From NCBI RefSeq assembly GCF_014205685.1, contig NZ_JACIIU010000015.1:1-62823 (forward strand): 62,823 nucleotides of DNA, in the 5' to 3' direction. Source of the stretch: Paenochrobactrum gallinarii. GTDB taxonomy: Bacteria; Pseudomonadota; Alphaproteobacteria; Rhizobiales; Rhizobiaceae. Shown in pieces: positions 18,864 through 27,192 of this stretch (position 1 is the first letter of the stretch; each line of letters opens with the position of its first letter). The translations under genes were made by a program, and so were the position numbers. The notes under the pieces are model-generated. The model made no database searches. It worked only from the letters and a program-made list of their open reading frames with translations, and had not been told where the DNA came from.

Positions 18864-20399
18864 TTACAATGTAATATTGCCAACCACTTTAACGCGTACG
18901 CGACGGGCATCACCCGGCAGATAAGCAATCGGAATGTCTTCCGTATCAAGCAGATCAATGCTGTCTGGTGCAGCCCCTGCTTCGATCGCACGATCACGCG
19001 CCATTTTTTCAGCGGCAGCCAGTGCTTCCTCACGGCTAAGGCCTGAGAAAACCTGATCCACTTCGCCTGAAACCTGCGCCATAGCCGCACCAAGCGCATT
19101 GGCAATGCCGGCATGTTCAACATTCAGCACTTCGCTCACACCCTTGATCTTTTCAGGGATCAGGAATGCACCACCACCAACGGCAATAACATTGACGTTT
19201 TCGGCAGAGGTTTTCATACGATCGACATTGTCTTCAACCATCGAATTGATGCGCTTCAATGTCGTTTGAACAAAACTCTGATCAAGATGCTTGACGCGGT
19301 CACGATCACCAATTTCCACCAGACCAGCAGCAACAGCGATATCGGTAGCTGTCAGCACATCACCACCAAAGACCAAGGCTTTTTCAGTGATACGATAACC
19401 GACACTGCGCGGGCCTACCTGACCGGTTTCCGGATTAACAATCGTGCCGCCACCCAAAGCAAATGGCAACAAATCCGGCATACGGAAAAGTGTGCGAACG
19501 CCGCCAACTTCCACCACATTATTAGCTTCACGCGGGAAGCCGTTAATCAGGCAGCCAACGTCTGAAGTGGTGCCGCCAACGTCAATCACCATGGCTTCTT
19601 TCAAGCCGGTGAGAAATGCCGCACCACGCATGGAGTTTGTCGGGCCGGACGCAAAGCTGTAAACCGGATTGGCAGCTGCCACTTCCGCCAAAACAACGGT
19701 GCCGTCATTCTGGGTCAGATAAAATGGTGCCGAAATACCGGCTTCCACCAGGGCTTTGCCAAATGAATCAACCGTGCGCTGGCCAAGGCCCTGCAAAGCC
19801 GCATTCAGCAATGTGACGTTTTCACGTTCCAGAAGGCCGATGCGGCCAAGCGTGTTGGAACAGGTGACGCGCACATCAGGGATGATAGAGCGAACGATTT
19901 CCGCAGCTTCATCTTCACATTCTGTGGTTAAAGGCGAGAAAAGTGCCGTAATACCAACCGATGTAATACCGGCATCGCGGATTTTTTTCGCAGCTTCGCG
20001 AATGGCGTTTTTATCCAGCGGCACGAGCGGACGGCCATCATATTCATGACCACCTTCAACCATGAAGGATAAAGGATCAACTTCATCACGCAGTTCTTCC
20101 GGCCAGTCGACCATCGGCGGCAATGAGGCACCCGCAGGCATGGCGATACGAATGGCGGCAACACGCTCCAAACGGCTGCGTTCAACGACCGCATTGGTAA
20201 AATGCGTGGTGCCGATCATCACAGCATCAACAGGCTTTGCATCTGCCGGCTGGTCAGCCATCACTTTATTGATTGCATTGACCACACCATGCATCACATC
20301 TGCGGTGGTCGGAAATTTGATGGTGGAGATAACTTTATCACCATCGATGAGAACGGCATCCGTATTGGTGCCACCAACGTCAATACCTATACGCTTCAT
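18864..20399 (-). CDS. Hydantoinase/oxoprolinase-family protein (HyuA-like)
   Basis: 511 aa. ASKHA-fold ATPase: the N-terminal hydantoinase/oxoprolinase domain begins IGIDVGGTNTDAVLID, and hydantoinase A follows (VIDVGGTTSDVG, LPFALGGGT, AVGGGAFLIP). The roughly 510-aa form, shorter than full HyuA/5-oxoprolinase, is the version usually paired with DUF917 proteins. ATP-dependent opening of a hydantoin-like or other lactam ring is a family inference; the substrate is unknown. Its start overlaps the DUF917 stop (ATGA), so the two are translated together. Confidence 0.87.
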   Translation of the reverse strand: MKRIGIDVGGTNTDAVLIDGDKVISTIKFPTTADVMHGVVNAINKVMADQPADAKPVDAVMIGTTHFTNAVVERSRLERVAAIRIAMPAGASLPPMVDWPEELRDEVDPLSFMVEGGHEYDGRPLVPLDKNAIREAAKKIRDAGITSVGITALFSPLTTECEDEAAEIVRSIIPDVRVTCSNTLGRIGLLERENVTLLNAALQGLGQRTVDSFGKALVEAGISAPFYLTQNDGTVVLAEVAAANPVYSFASGPTNSMRGAAFLTGLKEAMVIDVGGTTSDVGCLINGFPREANNVVEVGGVRTLFRMPDLLPFALGGGTIVNPETGQVGPRSVGYRITEKALVFGGDVLTATDIAVAAGLVEIGDRDRVKHLDQSFVQTTLKRINSMVEDNVDRMKTSAENVNVIAVGGGAFLIPEKIKGVSEVLNVEHAGIANALGAAMAQVSGEVDQVFSGLSREEALAAAEKMARDRAIEAGAAPDSIDLLDTEDIPIAYLPGDARRVRVKVVGNITL

Positions 20400-21475
20400 G
20401 ATCCAAATACCGATTTAAAGTCAATGTCATAGCCAAATGCACGCGGGCCTACATGTTCCAAGCCCTTAGGCGTGCATAAAACAGCCGGTGCAGGCAGCGC
20501 AATGGCTGTAACACGCTGGCCATAACGCACTGTTTCTGTACCAATTGCTTCACCCGAAACAGTGTCGAGCAGACAAATCAAATCCGGTGTCATTGCGATT
20601 GGCTGATTGTCACGGAAGGCGACCGCCCATTCGTTCTGGAAGCTTAATTCAAAGATGGAGTCTTTGTCATTATCCAGACCTTCAATTTTGGCTGAACCGC
20701 GCAAGAAACCACCGGTTGTGGTACGATCCACATCGCAAACCTTGCCCTTAAACAGCAGCTTGCCGCCTTCATGCGCAAGCACTGCCGCCACCGGATCTTC
20801 GTGTTTTGCACGCGCTTCTGCCACAACACGTCCCAATGCAACAGCCTTGGTCACAGTGTTGAGCACACCCCAGTCTTTCACTTCACGGCCTGTGCGCGGA
20901 GCCTTACAGGTTGCTGATGTCGACCCCACTTCGGTGCAGATTTTACGCGAAATACGTTCCATCCACTTCCATGATGCAGCCTTGGCAACAATCGCTTCAT
21001 TGTCACGGCAATCAACCAATGTCAGCGGATACATCGACAAATCACCGATGGCAAAACTGGTCATCTGTGCTTCCGGATAGGCGCGTCCCATCGCATCGGC
21101 ATCCACCACAGGAATGTCGAGATGTGCTGCGGCCAGGAAAGGCGACAAGGCGTTACCGCCACCAATCTCAACGCTCATCACAGCACGAAATTTGCGGCCG
21201 GTATAATCTTCCATCAAACGCATGGCGCGTGCCAGATGTGCCGGATCTACCAGACGTTCCTGACCAACCAGAGGCGCACCCATTTTGGAAACAACCGCCA
21301 CGGCATCATTATCATCAAGAGCTGCCGGATCGATCAGCTTGCAGCGTTTTCCCTCTTTATAAAGCTTTTTGAGGTTAAGCTGTGCCAAATAAGGGCTGCC
21401 GCCGCCACCAGTTCCCAAGATCCACGCGCCGGTTGCCAGCGGATCAATTTCTGTTTCGTCAAAATCACGGATCAT
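20396..21475 (-). CDS. DUF917-family protein
   Basis: 359 aa. The N-terminus (GAWILGTGGGGSPYLAQLNLKKL) and SVEIGGGNALSPFLAAAHLDIPVVDADAMGRAYPEAQM are hallmarks of DUF917 proteins. Some of these are annotated as S-methyl thiohydantoin desulfurases and they typically accompany HyuA-like ATPases. Probably part of a two-protein enzyme that handles a hydantoin-related ring compound. It is transcribed divergently from the AroM-LuxR regulator, with a palindrome midway between them. Confidence 0.87.
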   Translation of the reverse strand: MIRDFDETEIDPLATGAWILGTGGGGSPYLAQLNLKKLYKEGKRCKLIDPAALDDNDAVAVVSKMGAPLVGQERLVDPAHLARAMRLMEDYTGRKFRAVMSVEIGGGNALSPFLAAAHLDIPVVDADAMGRAYPEAQMTSFAIGDLSMYPLTLVDCRDNEAIVAKAASWKWMERISRKICTEVGSTSATCKAPRTGREVKDWGVLNTVTKAVALGRVVAEARAKHEDPVAAVLAHEGGKLLFKGKVCDVDRTTTGGFLRGSAKIEGLDNDKDSIFELSFQNEWAVAFRDNQPIAMTPDLICLLDTVSGEAIGTETVRYGQRVTAIALPAPAVLCTPKGLEHVGPRAFGYDIDFKSVFGS

Positions 21476-21527
21476 GCTTCCCTCCGAAAAATATATTTAA
21501 CACTAGCCTTCGAAGATAATGCGTGCC

Positions 21528-21547
21528 TATAGGGAACCGCCCCTATA
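21528..21547. promoter_or_regulatory. Palindromic operator candidate, copy 1
   Basis: TATAGGG (21528-21534), six bases, CCCTATA (21541-21547). Perfect inverted repeat, placed between the divergent DUF917 gene (53 bp away) and the AroM-LuxR gene (69 bp away). The same half-sites with the same 6-bp spacer recur at 22648-22667. Confidence 0.7.
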
Positions 21548-21615
21548 AAGGTGTAGAATTGATCAAGAATCGAGGATGATCCGTAAAGGAATCGGGAGTT
21601 TGAGGAGAATATCTG

Positions 21616-22563
21616 GTGCCATCCGTTAAAAACGGCTCCAAAGAACAGTCGGATAAAATGCTTCGTCGCATCATGTTTGTCACGGTCGGCCAATCGCCGC
21701 GTCATGACCTGATCGAAGAAATGATGCAGAACCTTGATGTTCCGTTAGAAACACTGGAAATCGGGGCGCTCGACAATCTGTCAGCCGCAGAAATTGAAGC
21801 ATTTGCCGTTAAGGATGATGAAGCCAGCATAGTCACACGACTTGCTGACGGTTCCAATATTGTGCTTTCCAAATCCGCAATCAGCGAAAGAATGGCAAAG
21901 ATCGTCGCTGGTTTTCGCCCAGGTGAATATGATCTGGTTGCGATTTTATCGACCGGCCTTTTCCGCGATTTTGAAAGCAATTGCCCGACTGTTAATTCCC
22001 AGCGCGCGATTGAATCGGCAATTATTTCTCTGGCTGCACAGGGCTCGACTGTCGGCATTATTATGCCATTGGAACGCCAGTTGCAGGAGTTCGATATTCC
22101 CGCTCTGGTTGACTATAAAATTGTAGCAAGCCATGCACGCGACAATGATCGCGGACAATTGGCAGCAGCGCTTATTGATCTGGCTGAAACTGATATTATT
22201 GTTTTAAATTCAGTGGCTTATACAGAAGCTGACCGTGCAGTTGTAGCGCGCGCCAGCGGCAAGCCGGTGATTTTGGCACGCCGCATTGTCTCCAGCGCAA
22301 TCAGGCTTTTGCTTTATCAAGCACAGACAATTGTATTGCCCGGTGTCACGCCAGAATTTTCAGAAAAGCTTGCCCGTCTGACCCCGCGTGAAAGACAGGT
22401 GATGTCACTGGTGGCCGAAGGGCTTTCCAATAAAGCGATTGCTCGCCAATTGGATATCAGCCCGAAGACCGTGGAGATTCACCGTTCCAATGTTTTAAGC
22501 AAGATGGAAGTTTCCTCTTCCAATGCACTTATTCGCTTGGTGATCACCTCCGGTCACACTTAA
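21616..22563 (+). CDS. AroM-domain/LuxR-HTH fusion transcriptional regulator
   Basis: 315 aa from a GTG with the strong Shine-Dalgarno GAGGAGA 7 nt upstream. Residues about 17-235 form an AroM-family domain (FVTVGQSPRHDL, MPLERQLQEFDIP, ILARRIVSSAIR). Residues about 253-312 form a LuxR-type HTH (LTPRERQVMSLVAEGLSNKAIARQLDISPKTVEIHRSNVLSKM, in sections). The two Cys found in the stand-alone AroM next door are Ser here (Ser112, Ser199), so the domain has probably lost catalysis and become a ligand sensor. Likely controls the divergent hydantoinase pair, itself and the downstream aroM-ABC operon. Confidence 0.85.
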   Translation: MPSVKNGSKEQSDKMLRRIMFVTVGQSPRHDLIEEMMQNLDVPLETLEIGALDNLSAAEIEAFAVKDDEASIVTRLADGSNIVLSKSAISERMAKIVAGFRPGEYDLVAILSTGLFRDFESNCPTVNSQRAIESAIISLAAQGSTVGIIMPLERQLQEFDIPALVDYKIVASHARDNDRGQLAAALIDLAETDIIVLNSVAYTEADRAVVARASGKPVILARRIVSSAIRLLLYQAQTIVLPGVTPEFSEKLARLTPRERQVMSLVAEGLSNKAIARQLDISPKTVEIHRSNVLSKMEVSSSNALIRLVITSGHT

Positions 22564-22567
22564 AAAG

Positions 22568-22597
22568 CTGTGATTTGCATTCAATATGCCATCACAG
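22568..22597 (+). terminator. Weak terminator-like hairpin
   Basis: CTGTGAT (22568-22574) pairs with ATCACAG (22591-22597), followed by TGATTCTTTT. The loop is long (16 nt), so termination may be partial. Confidence 0.4.
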
Positions 22598-22647
22598 TGA
22601 TTCTTTTCATCAAATGGTAGGCGCAATTTTCTGCATAAAAAACGCCA

Positions 22648-22667
22648 TATAGGGGAATAACCCTATA
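22648..22667. promoter_or_regulatory. Palindromic operator candidate, copy 2
   Basis: TATAGGG (22648-22654), six bases, CCCTATA (22661-22667). Identical half-sites and spacing to copy 1 at 21528-21547, placed 67 bp upstream of the aroM start. Spacer bases differ (GAATAA versus AACCGC), which argues that the half-sites are what is conserved. Confidence 0.72.
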
Positions 22668-22734
22668 GAGAAATGGTCTTCCCACGCATTACTCTTGCTT
22701 ATTCTGGGATGAGCAGTGAATGGGTGAGGATAAT

Positions 22735-23412
22735 ATGGCGAAAGCTTTTCGCATTGCTTTTGTAACGATCGGGCAGACGCCGCGCATTGATATTGTGCCG
22801 GAAATGATGACTGATATTACCGCCGGACTGACAGACACAGAAGTCACCTGTCAGGAATTTGGCGTGCTTGATGGTTTGAGTGATACGGAACTAACCGCTC
22901 TTCATGCCCAGGACGGCGAACATTCTTTTGCCACCCGCCTTAAAAGCGGCGATGAAATTGTCACATCCAAAAAACTAACCGAAGAGCGGCTTAACCTGAT
23001 CCTGCAAACAATCGACAATCAGGGTTTCAACCTTATTGTGCTGCTTTGCACCGGAACACATATCACGCCTTTGAAAAACACCCTCGTTATTGAAGCGCAG
23101 CGCATTGTTGATGCCACCGTTAACGCACTTACCGATGATGGAACTTTAGGTGTCATCCTGCCGCTTGAACGCCAGATCAATGATTTTCACGAGCGCCATG
23201 TTTTCAAAGGCAAAACTCAACTGGTTGCCGCCTCGCCCTATGCCGGTGGCGACATTGAAAAGAAAGCCGCCGAGCTCAGTGATTGCAGTTTCGTTATCAT
23301 GCATTGCATGGGCTATTCCGGCGAAATGTTGGAACGCGCCCGCACAACTTGCAAAGCGCCTGTTTTATTATCCCGCCGCATTGTCTCCGGTGTCATCCGC
23401 CAGATGATCTGA
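22735..23412 (+). CDS. AroM-family protein
   Basis: 225 aa from the ATG at 22735, which has TGAGGA 4 nt upstream; an earlier ATG (22720) is less well placed. It is collinear with the sensor domain of the preceding regulator (FVTIGQTPRIDI, ILPLERQINDF, LLSRRIVSGVI). Cys105 (LLCTGTH) and Cys191 (MHCMGYSGE) lie where Asp/Glu-racemase-superfamily enzymes carry their two catalytic cysteines. Hydantoin racemases belong to that superfamily, so a racemase-like role on the compound handled by HyuA/DUF917 is plausible but unproven. Next comes the importer operon, 50 bp downstream. Confidence 0.85.
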   Translation: MAKAFRIAFVTIGQTPRIDIVPEMMTDITAGLTDTEVTCQEFGVLDGLSDTELTALHAQDGEHSFATRLKSGDEIVTSKKLTEERLNLILQTIDNQGFNLIVLLCTGTHITPLKNTLVIEAQRIVDATVNALTDDGTLGVILPLERQINDFHERHVFKGKTQLVAASPYAGGDIEKKAAELSDCSFVIMHCMGYSGEMLERARTTCKAPVLLSRRIVSGVIRQMI

Positions 23413-23462
23413 GCATTGCCTGTTTCGTTGCTTTTAAAATCATGAATTAATGGGGAGTTCTG

Positions 23463-25052
23463 ATGTTAGGAAATCTGATCCGATACACGGTTTTTGCGGG
23501 GCTTTTAGCCTCTACCGCCATGCTGTCACCGGCAGGCGCTTTTGAACGTACCGAAGATGGCAACATCATCGTTTTTACCGGCCGGCAGGCTATTCCGGTG
23601 CTTGATCCGCATGTGCGCTATGACTGGTCAACCCGCATGGTGCAGCAGGGATTCTACGATGCGCTTTTAAAATATGAAGGCGATCCGGCTGAGATTAAAC
23701 CATGGCTCGCCAAAAGCTGGGATGTCAGCGAAGACGGCAAAACATGGACATTCCATCTCGCCGATAATGCAAAATTCCACAATGGCGATCCGGTTGACGC
23801 GGAAGCCGTGCGCTATTCATTCGAGCGCGGCTTAAAACTCAACAAAGGCATCGCATGGATGCTGAAAGACTTTCTGAAGCCGGAAGGCATCACTGTCGTT
23901 GATGCCCATACGGTGAAATTTGAACTTGATGCGCCTTATGCGCCGTTCATTTCCTTTCTGCCATGGTGGTATATTGTCAATCCAAATCAGGTTAAAGCCA
24001 ATGAAGTGGATGGCGATTACGGCCAGAAATGGCTGACCGATAATGAAGCCGGTTCCGGCCCCTTCACGATGGATCGCTGGGAGCCGAATGTTCTTTATTC
24101 ATTGAAGGCGAACGCCGATTACTGGCGTGGCTGGCCGCAAGGTGAAAACCGTCCTGCCGGTGTGATCTACAAGATCATCCGTGAGCCTGCCGCACAAAAA
24201 GCAGCATTGCAGCGTGGTGAAGTGGACATTGCTGAAGGCCTGACCTCCGACGATTATGTTCAGATGGCGCGTATTCCGAATATTACTATTCAGAACCACA
24301 AAGGCATGACCACTTTCGGCATCAAGTTTAACACGCAGAAAGGCCCGACTGCCGATATCAACCTGCGTAAGGCCATTGCTTATGCGATGGATTATGATGC
24401 ACTGGTGCAAATTTATAACGGCGATGCCTCGCTTGAAACCAGCCCGCTGCCGGATGCCATGCAAGGCCATATCGCAGTCGAAGCCATGCCGCGCCATGAC
24501 ATAGCAAAGGCCAAAGAATATCTGGCAAAATCCGCCTATCCGGATGGTGGCATCACCCTGCCTTATGTGCATGTGGCCGGTCTTGAAGAAGCCCGCCGCA
24601 TTGGCTTGGTCTTGATGGAAAACCTCAAGGAGCTCAACATCAATGTTGAGATCCAGCCGGAACAATGGCCAAATATGGTGGCCAATGGTGCAAAGGTAGA
24701 AACAGCGCCGGCAATGACCTCTGTTTACACGACACCAATTTCCACCGACCCGGATGCCGTTGCCTATCAGTATCATCCAAATAGCTGGGGTCAGTATTAC
24801 GCGATGTCATTCTATGACAATCCGGATGTGGCTAAGAAGATTGATCAGGCTCGTGCCAGCACCAGCTGGGATGAACGCGCCAAGCTTTATGCTGAAGTGC
24901 AAACCCAGATCGTAGCAGATCAGCCGGAAGTGTTCGGCATGCTGCAAAACCGCCGTTGGGCACATCAAAGCTATTTGCAGGACTTCAAGTTTAGCCCTGT
25001 GCATTTTACCGGTGAAGTTGACCTTTATCCTTTGTGGATCAAAGAACAATAA
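23463..25052 (+). CDS. Dipeptide/oligopeptide-type ABC substrate-binding protein
   Basis: 529 aa. Signal peptide 1-25 (ends PAGA). SBP family 5: ILDPHVRYDWSTR-like start, WLAKSWDVSEDGKTWTFHLADNAKFHNGDPVDAEAVRYSFER (read in parts), and a C-terminal segment ending in DLYPLWIKE. Class C binders take up peptides, nickel, glutathione and assorted hydantoin-size molecules. Given the HyuA, DUF917 and AroM neighbours, the ligand may be a cyclic or modified amino-acid derivative. Preceded by GGGGAG near 23450. The following intergenic hairpin probably keeps its expression above that of the permeases. Confidence 0.88.
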   Translation: MLGNLIRYTVFAGLLASTAMLSPAGAFERTEDGNIIVFTGRQAIPVLDPHVRYDWSTRMVQQGFYDALLKYEGDPAEIKPWLAKSWDVSEDGKTWTFHLADNAKFHNGDPVDAEAVRYSFERGLKLNKGIAWMLKDFLKPEGITVVDAHTVKFELDAPYAPFISFLPWWYIVNPNQVKANEVDGDYGQKWLTDNEAGSGPFTMDRWEPNVLYSLKANADYWRGWPQGENRPAGVIYKIIREPAAQKAALQRGEVDIAEGLTSDDYVQMARIPNITIQNHKGMTTFGIKFNTQKGPTADINLRKAIAYAMDYDALVQIYNGDASLETSPLPDAMQGHIAVEAMPRHDIAKAKEYLAKSAYPDGGITLPYVHVAGLEEARRIGLVLMENLKELNINVEIQPEQWPNMVANGAKVETAPAMTSVYTTPISTDPDAVAYQYHPNSWGQYYAMSFYDNPDVAKKIDQARASTSWDERAKLYAEVQTQIVADQPEVFGMLQNRRWAHQSYLQDFKFSPVHFTGEVDLYPLWIKEQ

Positions 25053-25116
25053 AACCGGTCAAAGCTGATGCATCAAGACTGTAACCGCCCCCATCGGTCA
25101 TAGTCGCATCAGAATA

Positions 25117-25153
25117 TTTCATGGTGAGGCAAGCTGAATGCCTCACCATGAAA
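25117..25153. repeat. 15-bp-stem hairpin between binding-protein and permease genes
   Basis: TTTCATGGTGAGGCA (25117-25131) and TGCCTCACCATGAAA (25139-25153) are perfect complements with a 7-nt loop. No U-tract follows on the plus strand. Such hairpins commonly stabilise the upstream mRNA of a binding-protein gene or cause partial termination. An open reading frame starts within it (25121), but the permease start is at 25259. Confidence 0.75.
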
Positions 25154-25258
25154 ACAAATAAAAACAATATGTTAAGTCAAAGATCGTGTGTGACTTTACT
25201 GCACGCGCTCGACGGTATCGACAGTTTACTGTTTATTGCCGGTCAACCGGGAAATGCC

Positions 25259-26266
25259 ATGTTATCATTTACCTTACGAAAAATAATGACACTGATATTC
25301 ACGATGATAGGTGTGGCGGCGCTCACTTTTGTCATCACGAATATTGCCCCCGGTGATCCTGCACGCCTTGTTGCCGGCCCCAATGCCACGGAAGATATGG
25401 TGGAAACCATCCGGGTGGAATACGGCCTTGATAAACCGGTGACCGAGCAATTTGTCGTCTATATGGGCGGTTTGTTGAAGGGTGATCTCGGTCAGTCTAT
25501 TGTCACAACCCGTCCGGTTATGGATGAATTGCTGCGCTATGCACCGGCCACTTTAGAACTTGTTCTTGTAGCGATGATGTTGGGTGTGCTGATCGGCGTG
25601 CCATTTGGAATTTTATCCGCCGTTTATAAGGACGGACCGCTCGACCATATCACCCGTATTTTTTCCATTTCCGGTGTGGCGCTGCCTGCCTTCTGGTTTG
25701 GTATTTTGTTGCAGCTTCTCTTTGCTGTTGATTTAGGCTGGTTGCCGGTTTCAGGCCAATTGCCACTCGTCACCCGCCCGCCTGAAGCAATTACCGGCAT
25801 GTTGCTGGTCGATAGTTTGCTGGCCGGACAATTTTCAACATTTGGTGTGGCGCTCAAGCATATTTTGCTGCCTGCCTTTGTGTTGTCCTTCCCGTGTCTT
25901 GCCTCGATCCTGCGTGTCAATCGCGCAGAAATGGTGGAAGTGCTGCAATCGGATTATATTGTTGCTGCGCGCGCACATGGCATTTCATCAAAACGCATCA
26001 TCGCTATCTACGCGCTTAAAAACGCACTCCTGCCAACCCTTGCCATGATCGGTTTGCGCTTTGGCTGGATGCTCGGCTCTACCGTTCTGGTTGAAACCGT
26101 TTTCGACTGGCCGGGCATTGGTCTTTATGCGGTTTCTTCCGCTCTCGCATCGGATTTCAAGCCGGTTGTCGGCGTCACCCTGATTATCGCTTTCTTCTTC
26201 GTAGTAGCGAACACCTTAGTTGATCTGGCTTACGCATGGATCGATCCACGTTTGAGGAAAGCATGA
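25259..26266 (+). CDS. Dipeptide-type ABC permease (DppB-like)
   Basis: 335 aa from the ATG at 25259 (MLSFTLRKIMTL), the canonical DppB-type start; the frame extends upstream to 25121 but that part is not protein-like. Features: APGDPA (about 34-39), EYGLDKPVTEQF, the EAA loop YIVAARAHGISSKRIIAIYALKNALLP and C-terminal VLVDLAYAWIDPRLR-type (NTLVDLAYAWIDPRLRK). Six membrane helices. Stops within the ATGA overlap with the next permease gene. Confidence 0.9.
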   Translation: MLSFTLRKIMTLIFTMIGVAALTFVITNIAPGDPARLVAGPNATEDMVETIRVEYGLDKPVTEQFVVYMGGLLKGDLGQSIVTTRPVMDELLRYAPATLELVLVAMMLGVLIGVPFGILSAVYKDGPLDHITRIFSISGVALPAFWFGILLQLLFAVDLGWLPVSGQLPLVTRPPEAITGMLLVDSLLAGQFSTFGVALKHILLPAFVLSFPCLASILRVNRAEMVEVLQSDYIVAARAHGISSKRIIAIYALKNALLPTLAMIGLRFGWMLGSTVLVETVFDWPGIGLYAVSSALASDFKPVVGVTLIIAFFFVVANTLVDLAYAWIDPRLRKA

Positions 26267-27192
26267 TGAATACCCCATCTGTAAACACCGAACATCAGAG
26301 ACAAGATAAACTGAGCTTCCGCGAGAAATACGCCAGTCAGATCCGCCAATGGCGTCTCTATGCGCATATGTTCCGCTCCAGCTTTTCCTCCATGCTTGGT
26401 TTGGCTTTAGTGCTGCTATTTTTGTTTTTAGCAGCTTTTGGCCAGTGGCTGGTTCCTTATCCTGAAGATGCCGCCGGTGCGGTACATATGAGCCAGCGCC
26501 TGCTACCACCAAGTGCTGAACACTGGTTTGGCACCGACGAAATGGGCGCAGATATTTTCTCGCGCGTTATCATCGGCGCACGCACAAGCCTTTGGATCGG
26601 CATTGTTATCACCGGCCTTGGCGCACTGATCGGCATCCCGCTTGGTATCATCGCAGGCTATAAAGGCGGCTTGGTGCGCGCTGTCATCATGCGCGTGACT
26701 GAACTTTTTCTTGCTGTTCCGGGCTTGGCCTTAGCCTTGGCGATTGTTGCAGCCCTAGGTGCAAGCCTCACCAATTGCCTGATTGCCTTGGCGATTGTCT
26801 GGTGGCCCGGTTATGTGCGTTTAGTGGAAGCCAAGACGCTTTCTGTCAAAGAAGAATTATTTGTAGAATCCGCCCGCTCAATCGGTGCGAAAACCCCATG
26901 GATTTTATGGCACCATATTTTGCCCAATTGCCTTTCACCGATCATTGTCAAAATGAGCATGGATATGGGCATGGCGATTTTGTCTGCCGCTGGTTTGGGC
27001 TTTATCGGCCTTGGCGCACGTCCGCCATCACCGGAATGGGGCGCAATGATTTCCATCGCCCGAAGCTATATGCCGGATTGGTGGTGGTATTCTTTCTTCC
27101 CTGGTGCCGCCATTTTCCTGACCGTGCTGGGCTTCAATCTGCTGGGCGATGGCCTGCGTGATATTCTCGACCCGCGGAGCCGCGAAAGATGA
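26263..27192 (+). CDS. Dipeptide-type ABC permease (DppC-like)
   Basis: 309 aa from the ATG at 26263, which overlaps the stop of the DppB-like gene (GAGGAAAGC-ATGATG). N-terminal cytoplasmic region of about 40 residues, then six helices. Hallmarks HWFGTDEMGADIFSRVIIGARTS, EELFVESARSIGAKTPWILWHHILPN (EAA loop) and DGLRDILDPR at the end. Second half of the translocation channel. Confidence 0.9.
   Translation: MMNTPSVNTEHQRQDKLSFREKYASQIRQWRLYAHMFRSSFSSMLGLALVLLFLFLAAFGQWLVPYPEDAAGAVHMSQRLLPPSAEHWFGTDEMGADIFSRVIIGARTSLWIGIVITGLGALIGIPLGIIAGYKGGLVRAVIMRVTELFLAVPGLALALAIVAALGASLTNCLIALAIVWWPGYVRLVEAKTLSVKEELFVESARSIGAKTPWILWHHILPNCLSPIIVKMSMDMGMAILSAAGLGFIGLGARPPSPEWGAMISIARSYMPDWWWYSFFPGAAIFLTVLGFNLLGDGLRDILDPRSRER

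Noticed and set aside
25121..25258. N-terminal extension of the DppB-like permease
   Set aside because: It begins inside a perfect hairpin, adds 46 non-homologous residues, and the family start is at 25259.
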